A DNA stretch of 31,966 nt from CAZSVE01 sp964610175. Its GTDB lineage: Bacteria > Pseudomonadota > Gammaproteobacteria > HK1. Both the position numbers and the translations under genes were made by a program. Each line of letters begins with the position of its first letter. Position 1 is the stretch's first letter. Below the pieces are notes generated by a model. The model was not told where the DNA came from and made no database searches. It worked only from the letters and a program-made list of their open reading frames with translations. Positions 1-8,091 of this stretch are shown here, one piece after another. Location: positions 1 to 31,966 of the forward strand of contig CAZSVE010000032.1 in the NCBI GenBank assembly GCA_964610175.1, in the 5' to 3' direction.

Positions 1-49
1 ACGAAAACTTGATTAACGAGGGGGTTGACTTTGGACGGCCTCATAGAAG
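1..49 (+). repeat. Dispersed 48-bp repeat, copy 1
   Basis: This stretch matches, with about 8 differences, the reverse complement of 13826-13873. Shared blocks are CTTGATTAAC, GGGGTTGAC and CGGCCTCATAGAAG. Each copy is followed on its 3' side by a short hairpin (50-83 here, 13795-13819 at the other copy). The nature of the element is unknown; it could be an IS end, a REP-like unit or a mobile regulatory sequence. The window begins inside or at the edge of it, so its left limit is not known. Confidence 0.6.
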
Positions 50-83
50 GATGGGCAAAGGCGCCTTTGGCGCCGTGCCCATC
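50..83. other. Strong hairpin next to dispersed repeat
   Basis: GATGGGCA at 50-57 pairs with TGCCCATC at 76-83, and inside it GGCGCC pairs with GGCGCC around a TTT loop. There is no T-run on either side, so an intrinsic terminator is unlikely. It lies directly after the dispersed repeat and may be part of the same element. Confidence 0.55.
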
Positions 84-182
84 ACGATGCGTTACTTCTC
101 ATCCATGATGGGCACACCGCTTCGCGACACAGGCCTCCATGAGTGCGTCCCGATCCTCGGCAGTGTTGCATGTTGGAAATGG

Positions 183-1130
183 TTAACTACTAGCCGTCAG
201 GAATTCGACGACTTGGAATAAGGAATCCTGCGGCTGCTGGATTCCACTTACGCTGATTTTTGCGTAATTCCGGTGCGGCGGATTGGGCAGGGCCTCCACC
301 AGCTTTTTGTCCCCCCGATAAAGCCCCAGGAGTTTCCTGGGTGCCTGTTGGCAGGGAACCGGCTGATCGGAGACGAAGCGCAATCTGCGCGTGTTGGGGT
401 ATTGCTTCTCCAGGGCCTTGGCCACTTCATCGGAAGGGTCAGGGCTCTCGACAAGGTCGGTGCGGTTTTCAGTGCCAAACTCCAGCTTGTCGTCGGATGC
501 GCCATCGGTGATACGTACCTCCTCGGGCCCCCTGGGCTGCTCCCTGGATGTCCCGTCCGGCTCCTTTCTATGTTCGTAATCCTTGATGGAAACCATGATT
601 TCGTATTGGGCCACATACCCCCCCGCGGCATGTTCCCGAATACCCGAGAAGCCGATGACGGGTGCGGGGTTCAATAAGATCCCGGGATTATCCATGGCAA
701 TCCTTTCGACGGCTTCCTCGAGGATTTCCTCGATGCCTTCGGGCTCTTCCTCGGGCCTGGTATGCACCATAAAACTCAGAATAAACCTTTTGTTTTTCAT
801 CCTTGGGGACCCCTTTTCCGTCTCCAGGGGACCCGCCAGCGCCATAACGATGGACTCATCGAGGTCTTCTTCGGAAACCCCATGGGGATAGCGATAAACC
901 TCGGACGACATCCAATCGCTATCCATGGCGGCCCATCCGCTCGATATCCCCATGACCATGAGCGACAGGACACAACAAAACCAAACCATCATGGAAAGCG
1001 ATTGCTTCACCGATTTCCGCAAGGTTTCAAGGACGCAAAAGACTCCACCCCGTGGCATCTTCCATCGGGGGACCATACCCAGGAGACGCGGCGTCCCGTC
1101 CGTTACCGGAAAAAAATTCATGTTGCCCAT
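183..1130 (-). CDS. Hypothetical secreted protein
   Basis: I do not recognise a family. The longest reading is 315 residues. A clear signal-peptide-like hydrophobic stretch (VWFCCVLSLMVMGIS) ends in GWAA, followed by acidic mature sequence, so the protein is probably exported to the periplasm. Because that stretch begins near residue 47, the true start is probably one of the internal methionines: MPRGG, preceded by GGAAG, or the MM just before the hydrophobic core. The mature part is charged and soluble, with a Glu-rich segment and a basic C-terminal third. The longest reading overlaps the end of the istA remnant by 13 bases, which also argues for a later start. Transfer with the adjacent IS is possible but not shown. 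Confidence 0.5.
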   Translation of the reverse strand: MGNMNFFPVTDGTPRLLGMVPRWKMPRGGVFCVLETLRKSVKQSLSMMVWFCCVLSLMVMGISSGWAAMDSDWMSSEVYRYPHGVSEEDLDESIVMALAGPLETEKGSPRMKNKRFILSFMVHTRPEEEPEGIEEILEEAVERIAMDNPGILLNPAPVIGFSGIREHAAGGYVAQYEIMVSIKDYEHRKEPDGTSREQPRGPEEVRITDGASDDKLEFGTENRTDLVESPDPSDEVAKALEKQYPNTRRLRFVSDQPVPCQQAPRKLLGLYRGDKKLVEALPNPPHRNYAKISVSGIQQPQDSLFQVVEFLTASS

Positions 1131-1954
1131 GATCGTTCGCCTCGCAAGGGAGTGTTCAATGAAGAAATCGTAGCCATGAGGTGACCAACGGCTTCCTCCC
1201 CAGGTATGACGGCAAGGCCGTCATTCGGCCCAAAGCGCCGACGCAATTCCGCCAGGGAGGGGATTCTCCCCGCAGAAGTCACCTGGAGCAGGAATCTTCC
1301 CAGCATCTCCTCGCAATCGTGCTCGGCAGCCAGCTTCAAGGCCCCGACCATGAGCCGACAGGCCTGCCGGGCCGGGAGGTAATCATCGAGGATCCGCCAG
1401 ACCACCCGCCAGGTCTCGTTGGGGAGGATGTCATCGCGCAGCCGAGCGCGTCGAAACGCCATGGGCTTTTCGGCAAGGCTGCCGATCAGGTGGCGATAAT
1501 CGACGCACCGCGCCTCTCCCTTTCCCTCGGGAGAATGGACCCGCGGCAGGCTGAGCACCTGGCGGCTACCCACATGGCACGACAGGCGCGATTCATGCAG
1601 ATGCACTCGCAAGCGTTCCCCGATCAAGCGCGAGGGAACCGAATAAAGTACCCCGGCCACCCGGATGGTCGCCGAGGTCGAAACCCGAACGAACAGCTCG
1701 CCATACCCCGACATTCGATCCGCCGGGAGCGGTGCCAGCGTGGCGCGTTCCGCCTCGATGACAGCCAAATTGCGGTGGTTGGCACCCTCGGCGATGACGT
1801 CGATAAATCCTTGATACTCGGCCAGCGACTCGAAGTCGTGGGAGCCGCGGATCACCAGGGCCTCGCGCGGGCGTCGCTCGAGGTGGCTGTGGGAGGCCTC
1901 GATGGCACCATTCTCATGGCTGCGGCCACGGTTATTACGGCTAGCTATCATCAC
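1118..1954 (-). pseudogene. istA: IS21-family transposase IstA, 3' remnant
   Basis: This is the C-terminal half of an IS21-type transposase. It starts in the integrase core at RGRSHENGAIEASHSHLERR, which matches the IstA block around the third catalytic acidic residue (G-x-x-E-x-x-x-x-x-x-K/R). It continues through RGSHDFESLAEYQGFIDVI and the Mu-type C-terminal domain (LFVRVSTSATIRVAGVLYSVPSRLIGERLRVHLHE). The N-terminal helix-turn-helix and the first two catalytic aspartates are missing, and the frame is closed upstream by a TAG near 1951-1960. The partner ATPase gene istB, normally directly downstream, is absent; an unrelated secreted-protein gene lies there instead. The element is therefore dead. 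Intact IstA is roughly 500 residues; this reading has 278. Confidence 0.85.
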
Positions 1955-2147
1955 CCCCGGAAAGTCAACTATTCTGTCTGGTCGGCGACAATCGAAATGG
2001 CCGGTTTCGGGATTTCGAGGCGCAAGATGCCCTCGGCACCGTGAAGGCAGGGATATCGAAGACCGCTGTCCGGGTGGCTATCCAGGGATTGATGCCGTCG
2101 ATGACAGCTGTTTCATGGAGAGACGATCCAGGGAAGCTCCCTAGCTT

Positions 2148-2476
2148 CCTGGTTTGTTTATTTCCCGCTCGGCTTCTCGATTGGATCCGAATTTTACGAG
2201 GCGCCAATCTCTATTTACTAATACGGGATTACGCTTTGTCGGATCGAGCACAAGCTTCGCCAGCCGATTTATCATGAGACCTCCTGGAAAAAACCTGCTA
2301 GGATCGCCGGCAATGAGTCCTCGGGCCGTGGCCATACGACCATACGATATTCGGGCATACGCCAGCGAAGCTTTGCCTCGAACCGACAAAGCATGATCGA
2401 GCCTTGGTAAGGCGGAAGTAGCGCCTCGTAAAACTCGATCCAATCGTGAAGCCGAGCGGGAAACAAACAAATACTC
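2148..2476. repeat. MITE-like imperfect long inverted repeat
   Basis: The left arm (about 2148-2266) and the reverse complement of the right arm (about 2364-2476) align over about 115 bases at roughly 75-80 percent identity by eye. Shared blocks include TTTCCCGCTCGGCTTC, CGATTGGAT, TTTTACGAGGCGC, GCTTTGTCGG and AAGCTTCGC. A spacer of about 100 bases separates the arms. The outer part of each arm also occurs alone at 3443-3487 and 6331-6380. No transposase is encoded inside. A non-autonomous MITE or a composite REP-like element are the two likely explanations. Confidence 0.65.
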
Positions 2477-2621
2477 GAGGCATCGGAAAAACGAAGATCC
2501 CGACGCGTGAACCAAGGCCCAGCCCCCGGTTCGGTCCTGGCGCAAAGCGCTAACATGTTCACGTATCGGAAAAACAAAGTTTCCGAATTCCTGGGTAATA
2601 TTCGAAAAAGGCCACCGCTGG

Positions 2622-2665
2622 GAGCGCCGCTCTCCAGGGCGGCTCTTTTGCCCGAAGGGCATTTT
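2622..2665 (+). terminator. Tandem terminator-like hairpins before pgsA
   Basis: GAGC-GCC at 2622-2628 pairs with GGC-GGCTC at 2638-2645 (one bulged base) and is followed by TTTT. Directly after it, GCCC-GAA-GGGC (2650-2660) is followed by ATTTT. Either could stop transcription entering from the left, 80-120 bases before pgsA. The T-runs are short, so efficiency is uncertain. Confidence 0.35.
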
Positions 2666-2745
2666 GTTCGGGCCGCGATGCTACGATCACGATCCATGTC
2701 CGCCGCACACCAACCTCTCGGCGTCATTTTTGGGGTAAACGATCC

Positions 2746-3363
2746 ATGACGACTACCAACATCCCCAACATCCTGACCCTATTCAGAATCATCCTGATCC
2801 CGGCCTTCGTGTTGTTCTTCTACCTGCCGCTCTCCTGGAAACCGCTGATCACCGCGGCGATTTTCGGGATTGCCGCCCTCACCGACTGGCTCGACGGTTA
2901 TCTCGCCCGGCGTCTCGGCCAGACCTCGGCCTTCGGGGCATTCCTCGATCCGGTAGCGGACAAGCTGATGGTGGTCGTCGCCCTCGTACTGCTTGTCGGA
3001 GGACACGGAACCCCCTGGCTTGCTATCCCCGCGGCCGTAATCATAGGCCGGGAGATCGTGGTTTCCGCGTTGCGGGAATGGATGGCAGAGCTGGGACAGC
3101 GCGCCACGGTGTCAGTGGCCACGGTGGGGAAATTCAAGACCATCTTCCAGATGGTGGCGATCTTCATCATGCTCCTCGGCGAACCGAGCAGTGAACCGTT
3201 GGTGTGGCATGACGAATCCCTACTGGCCAATCTCCCCCTCTTCGAACATATCATTTACACCATCGGATTCATCCTGCTCTACGTCGCTGCACTGCTGACC
3301 CTGTGGTCCATGGCCATTTATCTCTATGCGGCCCGAGAGAGCGTGGCAGAGGGTAAGCCTTAG
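2746..3363 (+). CDS. pgsA: CDP-diacylglycerol--glycerol-3-phosphate 3-phosphatidyltransferase
   Basis: Inner-membrane enzyme that transfers the phosphatidyl group from CDP-diacylglycerol to glycerol-3-phosphate, the committed step to phosphatidylglycerol and cardiolipin. The CDP-alcohol phosphotransferase signature D-G-x2-A-R-x8-G-x3-D-x3-D is complete (D50, G51, A54, R55, G64, D68, D72). It is followed by hydrophobic helices (about 75-90, 130-145, 165-190), giving several membrane spans. The 205-residue length is slightly above the roughly 180-190 usual for the family. The N-terminus NIPNILTLFRIILIPAF is typical, which supports the ATG at 2746. The gene faces mutS, with 169 bases between their 3' ends, and no operon partner is visible. 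A uvrC neighbour, common in gammaproteobacteria, is not present upstream. Confidence 0.95.
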   Translation: MTTTNIPNILTLFRIILIPAFVLFFYLPLSWKPLITAAIFGIAALTDWLDGYLARRLGQTSAFGAFLDPVADKLMVVVALVLLVGGHGTPWLAIPAAVIIGREIVVSALREWMAELGQRATVSVATVGKFKTIFQMVAIFIMLLGEPSSEPLVWHDESLLANLPLFEHIIYTIGFILLYVAALLTLWSMAIYLYAARESVAEGKP

Positions 3364-3442
3364 CGAAGACGAAGAAGCCTCGCCTCGGAGCGATGAAACA
3401 CGATCCGCTTCCCAAGCTCCCGCCTGGGAACCAGCAAACTCA

Positions 3443-3487
3443 CGTAAAACTCATTTGGGAATGCCGAGCAGGAAACAAACGAATTAG
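3443..3487 (+). repeat. Solo copy of the short repeat, between pgsA and mutS
   Basis: CGTAAAACTC followed by TTTGGGAATGCCGAGC and GGAAACAAACGAAT. It shares these blocks with the copy at 6331-6380 and with the outer arms of the inverted repeat at 2148-2476. It lies between the converging 3' ends of pgsA and mutS. Confidence 0.65.
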
Positions 3488-3532
3488 TGACGCGGGCGCA
3501 GTATCCACCCCCGGGCCAGGATGGCAAACGAA

Positions 3533-6166
3533 CTACAACAACGCCTTCAACTGGTGCAGAACCTCCAGGGCCCTGCGGGGGGACAAAACACCGGGATCGA
3601 CAGCGGCCAGGGCATCGACGACATCACTGCCGGGGCCGCGAGGAAACAACCGGAGTTGGGCGCTATCTTCCGATAGTGGTAGTGGGGGAGATGGTGGCAA
3701 TGGAAAAGAGGAGCGATGCGCGCCGGATTCGAGATCCCTCAGCACCTCCCGTGCCCTGTCCAGAACATCGGGCGGGATCCCGGCCAGCGCCGCCACCTGG
3801 ATCCCGTAACTGCGATCGGCGGCGCCCTCCTCGACATGATGTAAAAAGATGATCTTGCCCCCGTGTTCCATGGCACGAAGGTGTACATTGGCAACGGATG
3901 CGACGCGCTTGGGGAGATCGGTCAACTCGAAATAGTGAGTGGCAAACAGCGTGAATGCCCGAACCCGCTCCGCGAGGTGCAAGGCAGAGGCGAAAGCCAG
4001 GGAAAGACCATCGTAGGTGCTGGTCCCGCGCCCGATCTCATCGATGAGCACGAGGCTCTGTTCGGTGGCGTTGTGCAGAATATTGGCGGTCTCGGTCATC
4101 TCCACCATGAAGGTAGAACGTCCACCGGCAAGGTCATCGGCGGCCCCGATGCGGGTGAAGATGCGATCCACGGGGCCGATGACGGCCTTTTCCGCCGGCA
4201 CGAAACTGCCCATGCAGGCCAGCAGGACAATCAGGGCGGTCTGACGCATGTAGGTGGACTTTCCCCCCATGTTGGGACCGGTGATAATGAGCATGCGGCG
4301 GCGTTCGTCAAGGTCCAGATCGTTGGCCACGAACGGATCGCTCGACATCCGTTCCACCACCGGATGCCTGCCACCCTCAATGCGGATGCCGGGATCACTG
4401 GAAAACTCCGGCGCGCGCAGATCGAGCTCCACCGCGCACTGCGCCAGGTTCATGAGCACGTCGATCTCCGCCAGGGCCTCCGCCGTCCGTTGCAACCCCC
4501 CGAGGTGTTCATCGAGCTTGCCGAGCAACGCCTCGTATAACACCCTCTCGCGGGCCAGGGCACGCTCTTTGGCACTCAACACCTTGTCCTCGAATGCCTT
4601 CAACTCCGGGGTGATATAGCGTTCCGTCCCTTTCAGGGTTTGCCGCCTGACATAGTTCTCCGGGGCCTTTTCCGCCTGGGCGCGACTCAATTCGATGTAA
4701 TAGCCGTGGACGCGGTTGAACCCCACCTTGAGATTACCGACGCCGGTCGCAATGCGTTCCCGCCGCTCCATTTCCGCCAGGAATTCCCCGGCATCACGCC
4801 CAAGACCTCTCAGTTCATCGAGTTCCGCGTCATAGCCAGGCGCGATGACACCACCCTCCCGGAGGAGAAGCGACGGGGACTCCACGATGGCCCGCATCAA
4901 TAGGGCATGTAATTCGGGATGCTCGCCCATGGCCTCCAGGAGGCGGGCCAACAGCTCCGCTTTCAATGGGGATAATGCGCGATGAAATGCCGGCAGGGTC
5001 TCGAGCCCTCGGCGAAGCTGCACGAGATCACGAGGTCTCGCCGAGCCAAGGGCGACCCGGGCCAGGATGCGTTCCATGTCGCCCACGTCACGCAGAAGCC
5101 CGCGCGCCGCGTCCACCTCGCTGGCCCCCGACAGGACAGCGATGCAGCGATGCCGAAGCCGAAGCGATTCTCGATCCCGCAGGGGACGACCCAGCCATCG
5201 GCGGAACAGGCGACTCCCCATGGGGGTCTCGGTCCGATCCATGATCCCCGCCAGGGTGTTTCGAGACCCATGATTGAGGCTCTCGGAGATCTCCAGATTA
5301 CGCCGGGTCGCACAATCCAGGATCAGGGTCTCCTCGCGCCGCTCCACCGTCAAGCCCCGAATATGGGGAAGCGCGGAACGTTGGGTGTCCTTGGCGTATT
5401 GGAGGAGACTGCCCGCTACTGCCGCCAATACCGGGGAATCACAACCGAAACCGGCGAGGTCTTTGGTGCCGAACTGTCGACACAACAACCGCTGTCCGGC
5501 ATCGGGGTCGAAACACCAGGGTGGCTGTCGGCGAACGCCAGGACGCTCCAGCCACGGAGATGAGCCGCTATCTTCACTGACGAGAAGTTCGGCCGGTTGC
5601 AACCTCTCCAGCTCGGCACCGAGGGCGTCGCCATTGGGAACCGATAGCGCCGAAAACCGCCCACTGCCGAGATCGAGAACGGCAATGCCGAAGGCATCCT
5701 CGACCACCGTATCGGGGTGCACCGCCACCAGCAGGTTATCGCAATGTCCATCCAGGAGCGCCTCTTCGGTAACCGTGCCGGGCGTCACGATACGGGTGAC
5801 ACGCCGTTCCACCGGTCCCTTGGATTTGGCGGGATCTCCGATCTGCTCGCAGATGGCGACCGATTGTCCCTGACGCAAAAGCCTGGCGAGATAGGAATCC
5901 ACCGCGTGGAAAGGGACCCCGGCCATGGGGATCGGCTCGCCATCGGAATGGCCCCGTGTGGTCAGCGCGATATCCAACAGCTCGGCGGCTTTGCGCGCAT
6001 CATCGAAAAACAGCTCGTAGAAATCCCCCATGCGATAGAAAAGCAGCGTTTCCGGGTGTTCCGCCTTGATCCGGAAATACTGCCGCATCATGGGGGTATG
6101 CTTGGGATTTGCTTTCAAGTGTCGCTGATATCGATACGCTGTAGGGGTAGAGAAACCCGATCCCAT
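3533..6166 (-). CDS. mutS: DNA mismatch repair protein MutS
   Basis: Recognises mispaired or looped bases and starts methyl-directed mismatch repair with MutL. All domains are present: the mismatch-binding domain I with its Phe-x-Glu motif region (FYRMGDFYELFFDDA, about residues 43-57), a connector, the lever and clamp (about 280-580), and the ATPase domain with Walker A GPNMGGKST starting near residue 630. Downstream are the ABC-type DEIGRGTST block and FATHYFELT. Length is 877 residues against 853 in E. coli. The extra length is partly N-terminal: family members usually begin about ten residues before HTPMM, whereas this reading has 22. No clear ribosome-binding site precedes the ATG at 6166, so the true start could be an internal TTG. 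The gene stands alone on the minus strand, facing pgsA. Confidence 0.97.
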   Translation of the reverse strand: MGSGFSTPTAYRYQRHLKANPKHTPMMRQYFRIKAEHPETLLFYRMGDFYELFFDDARKAAELLDIALTTRGHSDGEPIPMAGVPFHAVDSYLARLLRQGQSVAICEQIGDPAKSKGPVERRVTRIVTPGTVTEEALLDGHCDNLLVAVHPDTVVEDAFGIAVLDLGSGRFSALSVPNGDALGAELERLQPAELLVSEDSGSSPWLERPGVRRQPPWCFDPDAGQRLLCRQFGTKDLAGFGCDSPVLAAVAGSLLQYAKDTQRSALPHIRGLTVERREETLILDCATRRNLEISESLNHGSRNTLAGIMDRTETPMGSRLFRRWLGRPLRDRESLRLRHRCIAVLSGASEVDAARGLLRDVGDMERILARVALGSARPRDLVQLRRGLETLPAFHRALSPLKAELLARLLEAMGEHPELHALLMRAIVESPSLLLREGGVIAPGYDAELDELRGLGRDAGEFLAEMERRERIATGVGNLKVGFNRVHGYYIELSRAQAEKAPENYVRRQTLKGTERYITPELKAFEDKVLSAKERALARERVLYEALLGKLDEHLGGLQRTAEALAEIDVLMNLAQCAVELDLRAPEFSSDPGIRIEGGRHPVVERMSSDPFVANDLDLDERRRMLIITGPNMGGKSTYMRQTALIVLLACMGSFVPAEKAVIGPVDRIFTRIGAADDLAGGRSTFMVEMTETANILHNATEQSLVLIDEIGRGTSTYDGLSLAFASALHLAERVRAFTLFATHYFELTDLPKRVASVANVHLRAMEHGGKIIFLHHVEEGAADRSYGIQVAALAGIPPDVLDRAREVLRDLESGAHRSSFPLPPSPPLPLSEDSAQLRLFPRGPGSDVVDALAAVDPGVLSPRRALEVLHQLKALL

Positions 6167-6330
6167 TCAGCCAAAAGCCGGACCTGTCCCGAACGGTTAC
6201 CCCCTTCATGAACCTTGGACATGGTGCCCCTTCGTGGTGAGTTTTTAGAGGGTTGGAGGGTTTGCTAGTGTTGTCTCGCATCGAAACGGGAAAAGTATGA
6301 CCCGGCATCGAGAAAGCAAAACTGGCATTT

Positions 6331-6380
6331 CGTAAAACTCGACTCGTTTGGGAATGCCGAGCGGGAAATAAACGAATGAG
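6331..6380 (+). repeat. Solo copy of the short repeat, upstream of mutS
   Basis: CGTAAAACTC, TTTGGGAATGCCGAGC and GGGAAATAAACGAATGAG match the copy at 3443-3487 and the outer arms of the inverted repeat at 2148-2476. It lies between the mutS start and the stop of the nuclease-like gene. The two solo copies bracket mutS in the same orientation. Confidence 0.65.
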
Positions 6381-6392
6381 CCCTCGCGGCGG

Positions 6393-7016
6393 CTACCACT
6401 TGCGCGCCTCGAAACCCTCCGGTGTCGTCAATTCGAACATCTCGTCCCGAATGGACGCCGTCGGAAATCCTGCCTCCCGCGCCTCCTCCGCAACCCCCCG
6501 GTCCCAGTCTATCCCGGCCAGGATACCCATCACCGCCTTGTCCCGATACTCGGGATAGAACTCGTGAAAGCGAACCATGACCTTCCGCAACTGCTCCACG
6601 GCATCACGCTTCACCCGACTTTTCACCTCCACCACCACCGCAAGGTCGATGGTGCCGTTAGCATAGGCCAACACATCGATCTGGATCTCCTCGCCATCCT
6701 TGCGGGTGCGCACCCGTGGCATGATGGTGGTCATCCCGAAGCGCTCCATCAGGATACGCTCCATGGAGGGCAGTGCCATCCCCTCGGTAAAATAGCCGAA
6801 CTTGTCCCCCAACCCCCCGATCTGCCGACCAAGTTCCTTGATCTGACGGTCGGTCTCCTTCATTTGGCGATCCGTTTCCTCGATCCGACGGTCGGTTTCC
6901 TTCATTTGCCGGTCGGTCTCCTTGAGCCGACGGTCGAACTCCCTGGATTGCTCCTTTATCAGATGGCTGGTTTCTCGAAGTAGGGAAAGGACTTCTTCAT
7001 AGGTGATGGTGCTCAT
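6393..7016 (-). CDS. Coiled-coil PD-(D/E)XK nuclease-like protein (DUF3782-type)
   Basis: Small protein of about 207 residues. The N-terminal part is a repetitive coiled coil: the heptad-like unit ETDRQMK recurs about five times with small changes over roughly residues 25-70. The C-terminal half has the layout of a PD-(D/E)XK restriction-endonuclease fold: IQIDVLAY supplies the metal-binding Asp and VVEVKSR the E-x-K pair, with a hydrophobic strand before it. Proteins of this type are common in cyanobacteria and sulfur-oxidising gammaproteobacteria and are usually annotated DUF3782; their cellular role is not established. I chose the ATG at 7016 (MSTITYEEV), where family-like sequence begins; an ATG five codons earlier, at 7031, is possible. 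The coiled coil suggests oligomers. No methyltransferase lies nearby, so a restriction system is not indicated. Confidence 0.75.
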   Translation of the reverse strand: MSTITYEEVLSLLRETSHLIKEQSREFDRRLKETDRQMKETDRRIEETDRQMKETDRQIKELGRQIGGLGDKFGYFTEGMALPSMERILMERFGMTTIMPRVRTRKDGEEIQIDVLAYANGTIDLAVVVEVKSRVKRDAVEQLRKVMVRFHEFYPEYRDKAVMGILAGIDWDRGVAEEAREAGFPTASIRDEMFELTTPEGFEARKW

Positions 7017-7059
7017 CTGGTCTATCTCCATGGGTTAGTAATCCTCGGGGAGTATAGCG

Positions 7060-7400
7060 CAATCCAAGCCCCGAGGCCGCCTCCTCTCCTCTTCTCCGGC
7101 TCCACACCTCCGACACCACGCTGAAGGCATTCTTCCACACCACCACCCGGAATCGTTTCACCCAAAGTGTGCCTCGGCGGGTTTGATGTTGGCGCGATAG
7201 GACCCACCGATGGCCACCAACTCGATGAAAAGAGGCCGGCGGCCGACGTCGAGGCCCACCATCCAGAAATGCTCCTTTTCCTGGTCGATTTGCCCTTCGC
7301 GCAGCAGGATCTTGTGCATGACGCCGAGAATAAGGTTGGCGCTTCGCGCCAGAACCCGAACGGGATGGACCAGGGTCCAAGGCCGGTTCTCCTCGGATCT
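7060..7400 (-). pseudogene. RadC/JAB-domain protein remnant, frameshifted
   Basis: Reading leftward on the minus strand, one frame gives DQEKEHFWMVGLDVGRRPLF then IELVAIGGSYRANIKPAE, closely resembling the RadC-type block EHF-x-V-x-x-L-D ... V-x-x-G-x-x-x-x-x-x-x-x-P-R-E. The next expected block continues in a different frame as FRVVVWKNAFSVV. The zinc-binding HNHPSG motif that should follow is missing. At least one frameshift and the loss of the metal site make this a dead fragment. Intact proteins of this group are DNA-repair-associated or plasmid- and phage-associated; the role is not well settled. Confidence 0.6.
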
Positions 7401-7796
7401 TTCGTTATTCCGGGACGGAAAGATCCTGGCCATCGACGACCCTGATTCGTTCCTGCTCCGTAATCTTACTATCCACGTCGCGCTCCCGGAGAAATTCCAT
7501 GGCAGCGGATGGGCAGCACCCCCTGGTCGGAGAGTGCAATGAACTCCTCCACTCTGGAGAGCCCCGCCACCGAGGGCGTGCCGCCCGGCATGGTGAAAAA
7601 TACAATTTTTCACCATGCCGCGACACAGAGATGTGCCACCATTTTCGACGGCCCATTGAACAACACTGATCCAGCGATGCGTTCAACCATAGCTCACGAT
7701 CGGAATCGCCCTCCAACGGATCGAGAATGGAAACGAACCCATCGGATCTCGGGGAGATCTCGACCGGGGCCGGCAATCCGACCTGTCGTTTGGAAA
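7401..7796. other. Decayed stretch between RadC and toxin remnants
   Basis: Open frames occur on both strands but none shows a family signature. One minus-strand frame contains AGLSRVEEFIALSDQGVLP, which looks like real but degraded coding sequence that I cannot place. The perfect hairpin at 7586-7620 lies here. Confidence 0.35.
7586..7620. other. Perfect 15-bp stem hairpin
   Basis: CGGCATGGTGAAAAA at 7586-7600 is followed by the loop TACAA and the exact complement TTTTTCACCATGCCG at 7606-7620. The stem ends in A5/T5, so a bidirectional intrinsic terminator is possible, but the T-run is inside the stem rather than after it. A palindromic remnant of a mobile element is the alternative. Confidence 0.55.
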
Positions 7797-8091
7797 TCAT
7801 TCCAGCCTTTCCGATATCCGGCCCGGGCTCCGGCGGCAGTCCAAAACGGCCCGAACACGCACTACGCCGTCGTCGATTCGATCGTAAACGGCGAAGGGAA
7901 ACCTCTTGGAGAGCATGCCATGATAACCATGGTGGATGGATGGCATGAATGCCGCCGTACAGGCGCAGTGAGTGGATATCCGACCACAGGGAATCCAGGA
8001 AATAGTCACCCAAGCCTTCGGCTTGCCGCTCATAGAAGCGAAAACCATCCGCCAAATCGGCGGTTGCCTCTTCGAGAACCTGGATTTTCAC
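7797..8091 (-). pseudogene. RelE/ParE-type toxin, frameshifted
   Basis: Starts at a GTG (8091) that overlaps the stop of the antitoxin remnant, as usual for this toxin-antitoxin type. The first 50 or so residues (MKIQVLEEATADLADGFRFY ... GGIHAIH) fit the RelE/ParE superfamily. Reading then shifts: the expected continuation HHGYHGMLSKRFPFAVYDRI and VVRVRAVLDCRRSP is in another frame, ending at 7797. The break coincides with a tandem GGAT-GGAT (plus strand, about 7933-7943), which looks like a 4-base slippage duplication. Removing one unit restores the full toxin. In its present form no working toxin is expected. Confidence 0.75.

Larger units (their letters stand above)
1955..2745. other. Gene-poor stretch with inverted repeat
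   Basis: No convincing gene is visible in these 790 bases. Several open frames exist on both strands, but they overlap one another and look like by-products of the inverted repeat. The stretch holds a MITE-like inverted repeat (2148-2476), a pair of terminator-like hairpins (2622-2665) and the leader of pgsA. Confidence 0.6.

Noticed and set aside
2141..2662. A 173-codon minus-strand frame between istA and pgsA
   Set aside because: It runs through both arms of the inverted repeat, and its apparent repeated segments are by-products of that repeat.
6393..7016. A restriction-modification system based on the PD-(D/E)XK protein
   Set aside because: No methyltransferase or specificity gene lies within the window.
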